A stretch of DNA of 64,000 nucleotides from Streptomonospora nanhaiensis (GTDB lineage Bacteria > Actinomycetota > Actinomycetes > Streptosporangiales > Streptosporangiaceae): the NCBI RefSeq assembly GCF_013410565.1, contig NZ_JACCFO010000001.1, positions 1,984,001 through 2,048,000 of the forward strand, in the 5' to 3' direction. Each line of letters opens with the position of its first letter. The stretch's first letter is position 1. The notes below the pieces were generated by a model that was not told the origin of the DNA, did no database searches, and saw only the letters and a list, made by a program, of their open reading frames with translations. Below, piece by piece: positions 55,527 through 64,000 of this stretch. The translations under genes were made by a program, and so were the position numbers.

Positions 55527-56018
55527 TCAGGCCAGGGGCGCCTGGTACCACTCCGAGGCCAGGGACAGGCCCGAGCGCCACAGGAACGCCCGCTTGTGCG
55601 TGTCGTGGCCGCCGCTCTCCACCACCATGCGCACCGCGCCCCGCGCGGCCAGGCGCGGCCGGGCCGCCTCGACCAGCGCGGTGCCGCTGACCCACCAGTC
55701 GCGGGGGTCGGCCACCCAGAAGTCCTCGACGTAGGCCAGGGGCCCGCCGGGCGCGTAGACCTCGGCGGAGGGCCCCGGGACGGCCAGCAGGCAGCCGCTG
55801 AGGCGGGGGCCGCGCCGGGCCGCCAGGACCAGCGCCCGCGGGTCGGCCACCAGGCGGGCCACCCGCGCGCGGTGGCGGTCGCGCGCGTCGGGCGCGGGGT
55901 CCCAGAACCCCGGCGCGTGCGGCCGGTAGGCGGCGCGCCGCTCCTCGGCCAGCGCCACGATCGCCTCGATGTCGCCGGGGTGCGCCTCACGCACCTCGGG
56001 CCGCTCCTGGGATGCCAT
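55527..56018 (-). CDS. GNAT-like acetyltransferase
   Basis: The 163-residue product has a GNAT-like fold: REAHPGDIEAIVALAEERRAAY at the N-terminus and LAYVEDFWVADPRDWWVSGTALVEAARPRLAARG as the central strand and cofactor loop. The cofactor loop lacks the usual RxxGxG/A pattern, so activity is uncertain. GAAAGAGG lies just ahead of the ATG at 56018. It precedes the egt operon on the same strand with a gap of about 175 bases and may be independent of it. The substrate is unknown. Confidence 0.72.
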   Translation of the reverse strand: MASQERPEVREAHPGDIEAIVALAEERRAAYRPHAPGFWDPAPDARDRHRARVARLVADPRALVLAARRGPRLSGCLLAVPGPSAEVYAPGGPLAYVEDFWVADPRDWWVSGTALVEAARPRLAARGAVRMVVESGGHDTHKRAFLWRSGLSLASEWYQAPLA

Positions 56019-56208
56019 GTCGTCCTCTTTCCCACCCCGGGCGCGCGGCGGCGCCCGGCGCCGCGCGGTAGACCGGCCTTCGCCCGGGCAGCGGTCGGGC
56101 GCGGGCTTCGGGCGCCCGCTCCCCCGGCGGGGTCCGCGTGCCCCGGTGCGCCCGGACCCGATGCAAGTGATACGACGGTGCAGGAAACCACACAAGGGGG
56201 TACCCGGC

Positions 56209-58200
56209 ATGACGTCACCCGACCTGCCGTCCGCGGATCCGGCCGACCTGCGCCGGCTGCTGGACGGCCGCTGGGCGCACATCCGCGACCTGGCCCGCCG
56301 CCACCTGCGGGGCGAGCGGTTCCGCCCGGTGTTCGGCCTGGGCGTGGAGGAGCACCGCGAGCGCGTGCTCGGCCAGCTCAAGGAGATCGCGGCCACCGAG
56401 ATGTCGTCCTACGGCTTCTCCGGCGACCACGGCGGCGCCGACGACGTCGGCGGCTCGGTGGTGGCCTTCGAGATGCTGGTGTGCGACCTGTCGCTCATGG
56501 TGAAGGTGGGCGTGCAGTGGGGGCTGTTCGGCGGCGCCGTGCAGGCCCTGGGCACCGAGCGCCACCACGCCGAGTTCCTGCCGGGGATCATGTCGCTGGA
56601 GATCCCCGGCTGCTTCGCCATGACCGAGACCGGGCACGGCTCCGACGTCCAGCGGCTGCGCACCACCGCCGAGTACGACCCCGCCACCGGCGAGTTCGTG
56701 GTCACCACCCCTGACGACGCCGCGCGCAAGGACTACATCGGCAACGCCGCCCGCGACGGCCGCTACGCGGTGGTGTTCGCCCAGCTGCGCACCCGGGGCG
56801 AGGGCCACGGCGTGCACGCCCTGCTGGTGCCGATCCGCGACGCCGGGGGCCGCCCCCTGCCCGGGGTCCGCATCGAGGACTGCGGCCCCAAGGCCGGCCT
56901 CAACGGGGTGGACAACGGGCGGCTGTGGTTCGACCGGGTGCGCGTGCCGCGCGAGGCCCTGCTCAACCGCTACGGCGACGTCGCCCCCGACGGCACCTAC
57001 TCCAGCCCCATCGAGAGCCCCAACCGGCGGTTCTTCACCATGCTGGGCACCCTGGTGCGCGGGCGCATCAGCGTGGCCGGCGGCGCCGGAAGCGCCACCA
57101 AGGCCGCGCTGGCCATCGCCGTGAAGTACGCCGAGGCGCGCCGCCAGTTCGACCGCCCCGGCTCCGGCGAGGAGGTGCGGCTGCTGGACTACCGCGCCCA
57201 CCAGCGCCGGCTGCTGCCCGCCCTGGCGCGCACCTACGCCCTGCACTTCGCCCAGGAGGAGCTGGTCTCCACCCTGCACGACCGGCACAGCGGCGAGGGC
57301 CTGCACGACGAGCACGGGCAGCGGGAGCTGGAGGCGCGCGCGGCCGGGCTCAAGGCCGTGGCCACCTGGCACGCCACCCGCACGATCCAGACCTGCCGGG
57401 AGGCGTGCGGCGGCGCGGGCTACCTGGCCGAGAACCGGCTGCCCCAGCTCAAGGCCGACACCGACGTGTTCACCACCTTCGAGGGCGACAACACGGTGCT
57501 GCTGCAGCTGGTGGCCAAGGGCCTGCTGACCAACTACCGCCAGGAGTTCGGCGACCTGGACCCCATGGGCATGGCGCGGTTCGCGGCCGGGCAGTTCCTC
57601 GGCGCGGTCATCGAGCGCACGGCCGCGCGGTCGCTGATCGAGCGGCTGGTCAGCGCGGCGCCGGGGCGCGGCGACGCCTCCGACCTGCGCGACCGGGGCT
57701 GGCAGCTGAAGGTGCTGGAGGACCGCGAGCGCCACGTCCTGGACGGCCTGGCCAGGCGGCTGCGCAGGGCGTCGGCCGGCGGCGACGCGTTCGCGGTGTT
57801 CAACGACGCCCAGGACCACGTGCTGGCCGCCGGGCGGGCCCACATCGACCGGATCGTGCTGGAGGCGTTCGTCGCCGGGATCGACCGCTGCCCCGAGGGC
57901 GGCACGAAGGCGCTGCTGGACAAGGTGTGCGACCTGTACGTGCTGTCGGTGATCGAGGAGGACCGCGCCTGGTTCCTGGAGCACGAGCGGCTGACCGCCA
58001 CGCGCGCCAAGACGGTCACCCAGGAGGTCAACCGGCTGTGCCGGGAGCTGCGGCCGCACGCCGAGACGCTGGTGGACGCGTTCGGGCTGGCCGACGAGTG
58101 GCTGGCGGCGCCGATCGCGCTGGGCGCCGAGGCCGCCCGCCAGGAGGCCCAGCGCGCCCACGCGGCCGGGCGCGCGGACGAGGCGGCCCCAACCGGCTGA
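56209..58200 (+). CDS. Acyl-CoA oxidase/dehydrogenase family protein
   Basis: The 663-residue flavoprotein is of the acyl-CoA oxidase length class rather than the 380-residue dehydrogenases. FAMTETGHGSDVQRLRTTAEYD is the FAD/substrate motif, ARRQFDRPG the mid-domain motif, and TTFEGDNTVLLQLVAKGLL contains the catalytic glutamate. It would oxidise acyl-CoA at the alpha-beta position in fatty acid degradation. ATG at 56209 follows AAGGGGG; the open frame upstream is unsupported. It is divergent from an acetyltransferase and convergent with phosphoketolase. Confidence 0.9.
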   Translation: MTSPDLPSADPADLRRLLDGRWAHIRDLARRHLRGERFRPVFGLGVEEHRERVLGQLKEIAATEMSSYGFSGDHGGADDVGGSVVAFEMLVCDLSLMVKVGVQWGLFGGAVQALGTERHHAEFLPGIMSLEIPGCFAMTETGHGSDVQRLRTTAEYDPATGEFVVTTPDDAARKDYIGNAARDGRYAVVFAQLRTRGEGHGVHALLVPIRDAGGRPLPGVRIEDCGPKAGLNGVDNGRLWFDRVRVPREALLNRYGDVAPDGTYSSPIESPNRRFFTMLGTLVRGRISVAGGAGSATKAALAIAVKYAEARRQFDRPGSGEEVRLLDYRAHQRRLLPALARTYALHFAQEELVSTLHDRHSGEGLHDEHGQRELEARAAGLKAVATWHATRTIQTCREACGGAGYLAENRLPQLKADTDVFTTFEGDNTVLLQLVAKGLLTNYRQEFGDLDPMGMARFAAGQFLGAVIERTAARSLIERLVSAAPGRGDASDLRDRGWQLKVLEDRERHVLDGLARRLRRASAGGDAFAVFNDAQDHVLAAGRAHIDRIVLEAFVAGIDRCPEGGTKALLDKVCDLYVLSVIEEDRAWFLEHERLTATRAKTVTQEVNRLCRELRPHAETLVDAFGLADEWLAAPIALGAEAARQEAQRAHAAGRADEAAPTG

Positions 58201-58207
58201 TGCGCGG

Positions 58208-58248
58208 CGGCTCCGGGCCGTCCCGTCCGGCGGGGCGGCCCGGAGCCG
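58208..58248. terminator. Bidirectional terminator, acyl-CoA oxidase/phosphoketolase
   Basis: CGGCTCCGGGCCG (58208-58220) pairs perfectly with CGGCCCGGAGCCG (58236-58248) around a 15-base loop, between convergent stops at 58200 and 58253. Confidence 0.72.
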
Positions 58249-58252
58249 GGTG

Positions 58253-60658
58253 TCAGGGCGTCCAGCGCCATTCGCGGATGTCGGGCGCGTCGTCGCCGTG
58301 CTCGCGGGTGTAGGCGCGGCAGCGCAGCCGCTCGTTCTGCATGCGCTGGCGCAGGTGCGCGGCCCGCACGTCCAGCCCGGGGACGTGGTCGATGACGTCC
58401 ATGACCAGGTGGAAGCGGTCGAGGTCGTTGAGCATCACCATGTCGAAGGGGGTCGTGGTGGTGCCCTCCTCCTTGTAGCCGCGCACGTGCAGGTTGGCGT
58501 GGCCGTTGCGGCGGTAGGTCAGCCGGTGGATCAGCCACGGGTAGCCGTGGAAGGCGAAGATCACCGGCTTGTCGACGGTGAACAGCGCGTCGAAGGCGCT
58601 GTGCGGCAGCCCGTGCGGGTGCTCCTCGGCGGGCTGCAGGCGCATGAGGTCCACGACGTTGACCACCCGCACCCGCAGCTCGGGCAGGTGCTCGCGCAGC
58701 AGCTTGGCCGCGGCCAGGGTCTCGGCCGTGGGCACGTCCCCGGCGCAGGCCAGGACCACGTCGGGCTCCACGCCGGCGTCGGTGCTGGCCCACTCCCAGA
58801 TGCCCAGGCCGCGGGTGTTGTGCGCGATGGCCTCGTCCATGGTCAGGTAGTCGAGGTTGGGCTGCTTGCCGGCGATCACCACGTTGACGTAGTCGCGGGA
58901 GCGCAGGCAGTGGTCGGCCACCGACAGCAGGGTGTTGGTGTCCGGCGGCAGGTAGACGCGGATGATCTCCGGCTTCTTGTTGACCACGTGGTCGATGAAG
59001 CCGGGGTCCTGGTGGCTGAACCCGTTGTGGTCCTGGCGCCACACGTGCGAGCTGAGCAGGTAGTTCAGCGAGGCGACGGGGCGGCGCCAGGGCAGCGCGC
59101 GCGAGACCTTGAGCCACTTGGCGTGCTGGTTGAACATCGAGTCCACGATGTGGATGAACGCCTCGTAGCTGTTGAACAGGCCGTGGCGGCCGGTGAGCAG
59201 GTAGCCCTCCAGCCAGCCCTGGCACAGGTGCTCGCTGAGGGCCTCCATCACCCGGCCGTCGGGGGCCACGCCGTCGTCGGTGGGCAGCCGGGCCATGTCC
59301 CAGGCGCGGCCGGTGGCCTCGAAGACGGCGCCCAGCCGGTTGGAGGCGGTCTCGTCGGGGCCCATGATGCGGAACGTGCGGGGGTTGCGCCGCATGACGT
59401 CGCGCAGGTAGCCGCCGAGCACGCGCGTGGCCTCGGTGGCGGCCGAGCCCGGGCGCTCCACGTCGACGGCGTAGTCGCGGAAGTCGGGCAGGGTGAGGTC
59501 CTTGAGCAGCAGGCCGCCGTTGGCGTGCGGGCTGGCGCTGATGCGGCGGTCGCCGGCGGGTACGACGGCCGTGGTCTCGGCCATGGGCGCGCCGCGCTCG
59601 TCGAACAGCTCCTCGGGGCGGTAGGAGCGCAGCCACTCCTCCAGTTGGCGCCGGTGGGCGGGGTTGGCGCGCACCTCGGAGAGCGGTACCTGGTGGGCGC
59701 GCCAGGTGTTCTCCACAGGGATGCCGTCGACCTCGCCGGGTCCGGTCCAGCCCTTGGGGCTGCGCAGCACGATCATCGGCCAGCGCGCCTCGATGTGCCG
59801 GCGGTCGCCGTCGGGGCCGCCCCCGGAGCGGGCGCGCCGCCGGATGGCGGCGATGTCGTCCAGGCAGCGGTCCAGGGCGTGGGCCATGTGCTGGTGCATG
59901 GTGGCGGGGTCGTCGCCGGAGACGATGTAGGGCCGGTGGCCGAAGCCCTCAAGCATCGCCACGAGGTCGCCTTCGGGCATGCGGGCGAGCACGGTGGGGC
60001 CGGCGATCTTGTAGCCGTTGAGGTGCAGGATCGGCAGCACGGCGCCGTCGCGGCGGGGGTCGGCGAAGCGGTGGGCCATCCAGCTTCCGGCCAGCGGGCC
60101 GGTCTCGGCCTCCCCGTCGCCCACGACCGCCGCCACGACCAGGTCGGGGTTGTCGAAGGCGGCCCCGTAGGCGTGGGAGAGGGCGTAGCCGAGTTCGCCG
60201 CCCTCGTGGATGGAGCCGGGGGTCTCGGGCGCGACGTGGCTGGGCACGCCGCCGGGGAAGGAGAACTGCCGGAACAGCCGCCGCATGCCTTCGGCGTCCC
60301 GGGTGATCTCGGGGTAGACCTCGGAGTAGGTGCCGTCCAGCCACGCGGTGGCCACGGCGGCGGGCCCGCCGTGCCCGGGGCCCACGATCCACATCATCTC
60401 CGTGCCGCGCCGCCGCACCTGCCGGGAGAGGTGGGCGTAGACGAAGTTCAGTCCCGGGGTGGTGCCCCAGTGGCCGAGCAGCCGGGGCTTGATGTGCTCG
60501 GGCCGGAGGGGTTCGCGCAGCAGCGGGTTGGCCAGCAGGTAGATCTGCCCGACGGAGAGGTAGTTGGCGGCCCGCCAGTACCGGTCCACCCGCCGCAGTT
60601 CGAGGTCGCTGAGCGCCGGCACGGTCGCGAGGCCGGTCGTGGTGGTGGTGTGCGTCAT
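58253..60658 (-). CDS. xfp: Xylulose-5-phosphate/fructose-6-phosphate phosphoketolase
   Basis: The enzyme splits xylulose-5-phosphate (and often fructose-6-phosphate) with phosphate to acetyl phosphate and a shorter sugar phosphate, using thiamine diphosphate. The 801-residue length is normal. Conserved parts include [49 protein letters not shown], the cofactor motif [11 protein letters not shown], and [17 protein letters not shown] in the second domain. ATG at 60658 follows AGGGGGAAG. No acetate kinase gene is adjacent. Confidence 0.95.
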   Translation of the reverse strand: MTHTTTTTGLATVPALSDLELRRVDRYWRAANYLSVGQIYLLANPLLREPLRPEHIKPRLLGHWGTTPGLNFVYAHLSRQVRRRGTEMMWIVGPGHGGPAAVATAWLDGTYSEVYPEITRDAEGMRRLFRQFSFPGGVPSHVAPETPGSIHEGGELGYALSHAYGAAFDNPDLVVAAVVGDGEAETGPLAGSWMAHRFADPRRDGAVLPILHLNGYKIAGPTVLARMPEGDLVAMLEGFGHRPYIVSGDDPATMHQHMAHALDRCLDDIAAIRRRARSGGGPDGDRRHIEARWPMIVLRSPKGWTGPGEVDGIPVENTWRAHQVPLSEVRANPAHRRQLEEWLRSYRPEELFDERGAPMAETTAVVPAGDRRISASPHANGGLLLKDLTLPDFRDYAVDVERPGSAATEATRVLGGYLRDVMRRNPRTFRIMGPDETASNRLGAVFEATGRAWDMARLPTDDGVAPDGRVMEALSEHLCQGWLEGYLLTGRHGLFNSYEAFIHIVDSMFNQHAKWLKVSRALPWRRPVASLNYLLSSHVWRQDHNGFSHQDPGFIDHVVNKKPEIIRVYLPPDTNTLLSVADHCLRSRDYVNVVIAGKQPNLDYLTMDEAIAHNTRGLGIWEWASTDAGVEPDVVLACAGDVPTAETLAAAKLLREHLPELRVRVVNVVDLMRLQPAEEHPHGLPHSAFDALFTVDKPVIFAFHGYPWLIHRLTYRRNGHANLHVRGYKEEGTTTTPFDMVMLNDLDRFHLVMDVIDHVPGLDVRAAHLRQRMQNERLRCRAYTREHGDDAPDIREWRWTP

Positions 60659-61025
60659 GAGCTTCCCCCTCGCAAAGCGCGACGACCCGGCGTCCCGCAC
60701 CGGCCGGGCCGCTGCTCCCCTACCCGGGAGGCGGTGGGTTATGGGGGCGGCGGCGGGGAGACTCAGGCGAATCCGCGCCGGACGCCGCGAAGCGTGTGCG
60801 CGCCCCAGACCACGGGGCCGAGGTGCCGATGAAGACCTGAACGCCGCGGGAGCGGGGGACGGTACGGAATCGAGAACGCGGGCCGCCCCCGCCCACGCGG
60901 GTGGAACTCCGGTCCGTTGGACGAAATTCCGCAATTCCGCAGGTGCGCGCATTGGCCTCCGAAAAAGGCGCAGGTCGTGAATGCGGCCGCGGAACAGCAC
61001 GGCGTCATTGGATCATGACACCCCG

Positions 61026-61054
61026 TTGACACCGGCGTAACGGTCACGTAAGTT
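61026..61054 (+). promoter_or_regulatory. Promoter of the pectate lyase gene
   Basis: TTGACA (61026-61031), a 17-base spacer and TAAGTT (61049-61054). The -35 is consensus. The LacI-type operator begins nine bases after the -10, at about the transcription start, well placed to block it. Confidence 0.55.
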
Positions 61055-61062
61055 TCGGACCA

Positions 61063-61080
61063 TTGGAAAGCGCTTCCCAA
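61063..61080. promoter_or_regulatory. LacI-family operator before pectate lyase
   Basis: TTGGAAAGCGCTTCCCAA is an 18-base palindrome with one mismatched pair and the central AGCGCT typical of LacI/GalR repressor sites such as those of CebR or CcpA. It overlaps the expected transcription start of the pectate lyase gene. No LacI-family gene is in the window. Confidence 0.7.
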
Positions 61081-61276
61081 GACCTCACCCCAGGAGGTCT
61101 CGCACCGCCGGCCGCGGCGTTTCCCCACTTCGGCGGGTGCCTTCGGGCAACCGCCGGTACCCGCGGCCCTCCCACGGCGGGGCGCCCCTCGGGCCCCCGC
61201 CCTCCAGCAGCCCGCCGCGCGGGCACGACTCCTTGACTCGCCGGCCCGGTGGGCCGGTCCCCCACTAGGAGATCTG

Positions 61277-62239
61277 ATGCGTACGAACAGCGAGAAAACC
61301 CTTACCCGCCGGTCCCTCGGCGCCTTCGTCGCCCTCGGCGCGGGCGCCGTGCTCATCGCGGGCACGCTGGCCACCCCCGCCTCCGCGCAGGCCGTGGGCT
61401 CGCCCGAGGGCTGGGCGAGCATGAACGGCGGCACGACCGGCGGCGCCGGCGGCGCCACCGTGACCGTCAGCAGCGCCGGCGCCCTGGTCGACGCCATGGC
61501 CAGCGACGGCCCCCTGACGATCCAGGTGCAGGGCACCATCGAACTCGACGGCATGAACGACGTCACCAGCGACAAGACCGTGATCGGCCTCGACGGCGCC
61601 GAGATCACCGGCGGCGGCCTGGACATCGACGACGCCCACAACGTCATCGTGCAGAACATCGCGTTCTCCGACTGGGGCGACGACGCCATCAACGTCCAGG
61701 ACGGGTCCACCAACGTCTGGATCGACCACAACAGCTTCACCAACGGCAACGACGGCGCCGTGGACGTCAAGCGGGAGTCCGACTACGTGACGATCTCGTG
61801 GAACCACGTCTTCGACCACGAGAAGTCCATGCTGCTGGGCCACTCCGACGGCCACACCGCCGACCGGGGCAACCTGCGGGTGACCTACCACCACAACTAC
61901 TTCGACGGCTCGGACAGCCGCCACCCGCGCGTGCGGTTCGGCGACGGCGTGCACGTCTACAACAACTACTACCGCGACAACGCCGAGTACGGCGTGGCCT
62001 CCACCATGGACGCCGGCGTGCTGGTCGAGAACAACTACTTCGAGAACGTCGACAACCCCACCCACGTGGGCTACGCCGACTCCGACCCCGGCCGCATCGA
62101 GGCCCGAGGCAACGTCCTGGACGGCTCCGGCGCGCTGGAGACCGCCGGCTCCGTCCCCGAGCCGCCCTACTCCTACGACCTGGACAACGCCGCGAACGTC
62201 CCCGGCATCGTCTCGGGCGGGGCGGGCCCGACCCTGTAG
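61277..62239 (+). CDS. Secreted pectate lyase (PL1 family)
   Basis: The 320-residue protein is a right-handed beta-helix polysaccharide lyase that cleaves polygalacturonate. The signal peptide (TLTRRSLGAFVALGAGAVLIAGTLATPASAQA) has twin arginines and may use the Tat pathway, with cleavage after ASA near residue 38. Family 1 motifs are the WIDHNSF block, SMLLGHSDG and SRHPRVRFGDGVHVYNNYY, which include the calcium- and substrate-binding residues. No carbohydrate-binding module is attached. The upstream operator suggests repression by a LacI-type sensor of pectin-derived or other sugars. Confidence 0.93.
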   Translation: MRTNSEKTLTRRSLGAFVALGAGAVLIAGTLATPASAQAVGSPEGWASMNGGTTGGAGGATVTVSSAGALVDAMASDGPLTIQVQGTIELDGMNDVTSDKTVIGLDGAEITGGGLDIDDAHNVIVQNIAFSDWGDDAINVQDGSTNVWIDHNSFTNGNDGAVDVKRESDYVTISWNHVFDHEKSMLLGHSDGHTADRGNLRVTYHHNYFDGSDSRHPRVRFGDGVHVYNNYYRDNAEYGVASTMDAGVLVENNYFENVDNPTHVGYADSDPGRIEARGNVLDGSGALETAGSVPEPPYSYDLDNAANVPGIVSGGAGPTL

Positions 62240-62254
62240 CCCTCCCCCTCGCCT

Positions 62255-62287
62255 CCCGAGGGGCGCGGCGCGCCCGCGCCCCTCGGG
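62255..62287. terminator. Terminator between pectate lyase and TetR gene
   Basis: CCCGAGGGGCGCG (62255-62267) pairs perfectly with CGCGCCCCTCGGG (62275-62287) around a 7-base loop, 15 bases past the pectate lyase stop and just before the convergent TetR stop. Confidence 0.75.
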
Positions 62288-62299
62288 TAAGCGCTTACC
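62286..62299. promoter_or_regulatory. Second LacI-type palindrome, in a convergent gap
   Basis: GGTAAGCGCTTACC is a perfect 14-base palindrome with the same AAGCGCTT centre as the operator at 61063-61080. It has no loop, so it is not a terminator stem. It lies between the stops of two convergent genes, an unusual site for an operator. Confidence 0.5.
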
Positions 62300-62301
62300 G
62301 T

Positions 62302-62916
62302 CTACCCCGGCTCCCCCAGCTCCTTGGCCACCATTCGCGCCCACTGCCGCACGATGCGCCCGCGCCGGGCGCTGTCGTCGGTGAGCAGGTCGGCCAGGCC
62401 CAGTCCGCGCGCGAGGTCCAAAGTGGCCTGCACGGTCTCGCGCACGCCGGGCCGCGACTCGTCGGCGCCCAGCAGCTCCACCGCCACCCGGTGCGCCTCG
62501 CGGCCGACGTGCTCCTCCAGCGGCAGCACGTGCTCGCGCAGCGCGGGGTCGCCCGCCGCCGCGGCCCACAGCTGCACGGCGGCGTCGAACTCGGTGCCGT
62601 TGTAGGTGGCGACCAGCATCTCCACGGCGGCCTCGATCCGGCCCGGCCCCTCGGGCAGGCGGGCCCCGCACCGGCGCAGCTCCGCCAGCCGCGCGCCGCT
62701 CATGTAGCGCAGCGCCTCGGTGAGCAGGTGCTCGCGGGTGCCGAAGTGGTGCTGGGCCGCGCCGCGCGAGACCCCGGCGCGCTCGGCCACCGCGCCCAGC
62801 GTGCTGGCGCTCACGCCGGTCTCGGCCAGGCACTCCACGGCCGCCTCCAGCAGCCGCTGTCGGGTGGCGCGGCTGCGCCGCTGCTGCGGCTCTCTGGCCG
62901 GTGCCCTGGTCTCCAT
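62302..62916 (-). CDS. TetR/AcrR family transcriptional regulator
   Basis: The 204-residue product has a TetR helix-turn-helix (STLGAVAERAGVSRGAAQHHFGTREHLLTEAL, about 37-68) after a basic N-terminus (EPQQRRSRATRQRLLEAAVECL). The C-terminal helical domain would bind an unknown ligand. The wing-helix sequence with AAQHHFG resembles regulators next to acyl-CoA metabolism genes, but none is adjacent here. It is convergent with the pectate lyase gene, and its target is not evident. Confidence 0.88.
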   Translation of the reverse strand: METRAPAREPQQRRSRATRQRLLEAAVECLAETGVSASTLGAVAERAGVSRGAAQHHFGTREHLLTEALRYMSGARLAELRRCGARLPEGPGRIEAAVEMLVATYNGTEFDAAVQLWAAAAGDPALREHVLPLEEHVGREAHRVAVELLGADESRPGVRETVQATLDLARGLGLADLLTDDSARRGRIVRQWARMVAKELGEPG

Positions 62917-63043
62917 GTCGGCACCGCCCCCGGTCCGCCCGCGACTCCTGGCCGGGTCGTGCGGGAGAGGTCCCCGGACCCGGCGTCAGGGGCATGCTAG
63001 AGCACGTCCGGGCACTGCGTCACCGCCCGGACGCGGCGCGGCG

Positions 63044-63622
63044 TCAGTTGGCGGGGCGCACGACGGGGCGGTGCACGACCTCGTCGATGACGGTCAGCGT
63101 CTGGGTGGCGGTGACGCCCGGCAGCGCCTGGAGCCGGGTGAGGATGAGGTCGCGCAGCTGGTTGGTGTCGGCCACGCGGACCAGCAGCACGATGTCGGCC
63201 GAGCCCACCACGTACCAGCAGTACTCGATCTCGGGGTAGGACGACAGGATCTCGCGGTTGGCCCGCCAGTCGGGCTGGCTGCCCGAGATCAGCACCAGCG
63301 CGGTGACCCCCAGCCCCATGCGCGCGTGGTCGGTGACCACCGAGTAGCCGCGGATGACGCCCTCGTCGGTCAGGCGCTTGATGCGGTTGTAGGCGGTGGC
63401 GCGCGAGACGTTGGCCATGGCCGCGATCTCGGTGATGCCGGTGCGGGCGTCCTCGGCCAGTGCGCCGATGATGATCTCGTCCACGGCGTCGGGCAGCCGC
63501 GCGCCGCGGGCGCGCGGGCGGTCGGGGTCGTCGCCGCCTGCCGCAAAGCGCGGCGGCCTCCGGCGCTCGGCCTCGGCCGCGCCCTCTCTGCGGTCGGTGT
63601 CCTGCCACTGCCCGTCGGCCAT
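63044..63622 (-). CDS. Lrp/AsnC family transcriptional regulator
   Basis: The 192-residue product has an Asp/Arg-rich, probably disordered N-terminus of about 45 residues, then the Lrp winged helix (VDEIIIGALAEDARTGITEIAAMANVSRATAYNRIKRLTDEGVI) and the C-terminal amino-acid-sensing domain (TALVLISGSQ, YCWYVVGSADIVLLVRV). ATG at 63622 was chosen because GGGGAG lies eight bases upstream; the frame is open to ATG 63697, but a -10-like GATAAT ends two bases before that codon. It is divergent from the gene entering at 63829. Confidence 0.88.
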   Translation of the reverse strand: MADGQWQDTDRREGAAEAERRRPPRFAAGGDDPDRPRARGARLPDAVDEIIIGALAEDARTGITEIAAMANVSRATAYNRIKRLTDEGVIRGYSVVTDHARMGLGVTALVLISGSQPDWRANREILSSYPEIEYCWYVVGSADIVLLVRVADTNQLRDLILTRLQALPGVTATQTLTVIDEVVHRPVVRPAN

Positions 63623-63700
63623 ACCCGTTGCTCCCCGGGGGTCTCGGTCGAAGGACGGTCGGGCGGGGTCGACCATCGGCTTCGCCTGCTTTGTCATTGA

Positions 63701-63712
63701 TTATCGAGATAA
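63701..63712. promoter_or_regulatory. Short AT-rich dyad upstream of the Lrp-type gene
   Basis: TTATC-GA-GATAA forms a 12-base dyad in an AT-rich patch between the Lrp/AsnC gene and the divergent gene at 63829. On the minus strand it overlaps a GATAAT -10-like element. Lrp-type regulators often repress their own promoters, so this is a candidate autoregulatory site. Confidence 0.4.
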
Positions 63713-63828
63713 GGGCGGCGGCAGCGCCACCCGATCCGCGAACGCGCCCCTCGGCCCGGCGCCGCCGTGCGATCTAGCATGGGTCTCAGGCGCGCGGCGC
63801 ACCCGCGCGGCTACCGCTAGGAGGCCCG

Positions 63829-64000
63829 ATGCCCGTCCCCCCGTCGGTCCGCGAACGAGCCCGCGGCTTCCTGCCGGCCGGGGCCGAGATCCGCTACATC
63901 TTCCCGGCGTCGTGGAACGAGTCGATGTTCTTCGTCTTCGTGGTGACCGATTCGGCCATCACGGTGCTGCTGAACAGGTTCTGGAGCCGCACCCGCCCCA
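63829..64000 (+). CDS. Unknown protein, N-terminal part (cut by window edge)
   Basis: Only the first 57 codons are present. TAGGAGG precedes the ATG at 63829, so this is a real start. The visible part, MPVPPSVRERARGFLPAGAE then IRYIFPASW and a hydrophobic strand (MFFVFVVTDSAITVLL), resembles small actinobacterial proteins with a PH-like fold of unknown role. No function can be assigned. Confidence 0.6.
   Translation, partial: MPVPPSVRERARGFLPAGAEIRYIFPASWNESMFFVFVVTDSAITVLLNRFWSRTRP

Larger units (their letters stand above)
60659..61276. other. Divergent regulatory region, xfp/pectate lyase
   Basis: This 618-base stretch has no supportable gene. It holds a good promoter (61026-61054) and a LacI-type operator (61063-61080) for the pectate lyase. 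Lower GC content between 60900 and 61080 marks the regulatory core. A tandem AATTCCGC AATTCCGC duplication lies near 60925. The xfp promoter must lie in the first part but was not identified. Confidence 0.6.

Overview
The window is a 64 kb piece of a chromosome from a very GC-rich actinomycete. The core gene order (dapF-miaA-miaB-recX-recA-DUF3046, then clgR-cinA-pgsA-rimO-rodZ-ftsK-rnj-dapA, then dapB) is the conserved arrangement of Streptomyces, mycobacteria and relatives. Start codons, zinc-ribbon proteins, an ATPase-less sugar ABC operon and ergothioneine genes all fit. My best guess is Nocardiopsaceae (Nocardiopsis, Streptomonospora, Thermobifida) or a close relative, but I could not run a search.

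Layout. 1-11.6 kb: dapF (partial), miaA, a two-domain VOC protein, a class III dioxygenase-like protein, a TetR/P450 pair behind a perfect 23-bp palindrome, miaB, and a TAXI-type TRAP transport operon (binding protein, DUF1850 protein, fused permease). 11.9-16.6 kb: an S9 peptidase, then a small accessory patch with two related but frame-broken genes and a small broken gene between them. 16.9-25.5 kb: recX, recA carrying a 364-residue intein with a LAGLIDADG endonuclease, a LexA box, a DUF3046 protein and a large Lhr helicase. 25.5-34.2 kb: a lone CRISPR-type repeat, a zinc-ribbon protein, an acetyltransferase, and a ROK regulator divergent from a sugar ABC operon ending in a NagZ-type GH3 hydrolase; then an Rrf2 regulator. 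34.3-45.0 kb: dps, clgR, cinA, pgsA, rimO, a rodZ-like gene, ftsK, RNase J and dapA. 45.2-50.0 kb: an insertion, relative to the usual dapA-dapB neighbourhood, of a short-chain fatty acid transporter, a holin-like membrane protein, an acetyltransferase, menA and a glycerol/water channel. 50.0-56 kb: dapB and the ergothioneine genes egtA-egtB-egtC-egtD plus an acetyltransferase. 56.2-64 kb: an acyl-CoA oxidase/dehydrogenase, phosphoketolase, a secreted pectate lyase behind a LacI-type operator, TetR and Lrp/AsnC regulators and the start of an unknown gene.

How the genes work together. Lysine/meso-diaminopimelate synthesis is represented by dapF, dapA and dapB. tRNA A37 modification is done by MiaA followed by MiaB, and RimO performs the sister methylthiolation on ribosomal protein S12. 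RecA, RecX and the LexA box form an SOS unit. EgtA-D make the ergothioneine intermediate from His and Cys; the last lyase (EgtE) is not in this window. The ROK/ABC/GH3 operon looks like uptake and cleavage of an amino-sugar oligosaccharide.

Most striking items: the recA intein of the M. leprae insertion type, the pair of homologous frame-disrupted genes between the S9 peptidase and recX, the solitary type I-E-like CRISPR repeat, two LacI-type palindromes flanking the pectate lyase, and two distant promoters that share the same unusual core. No tRNA, rRNA, insertion sequence or full CRISPR array was seen.
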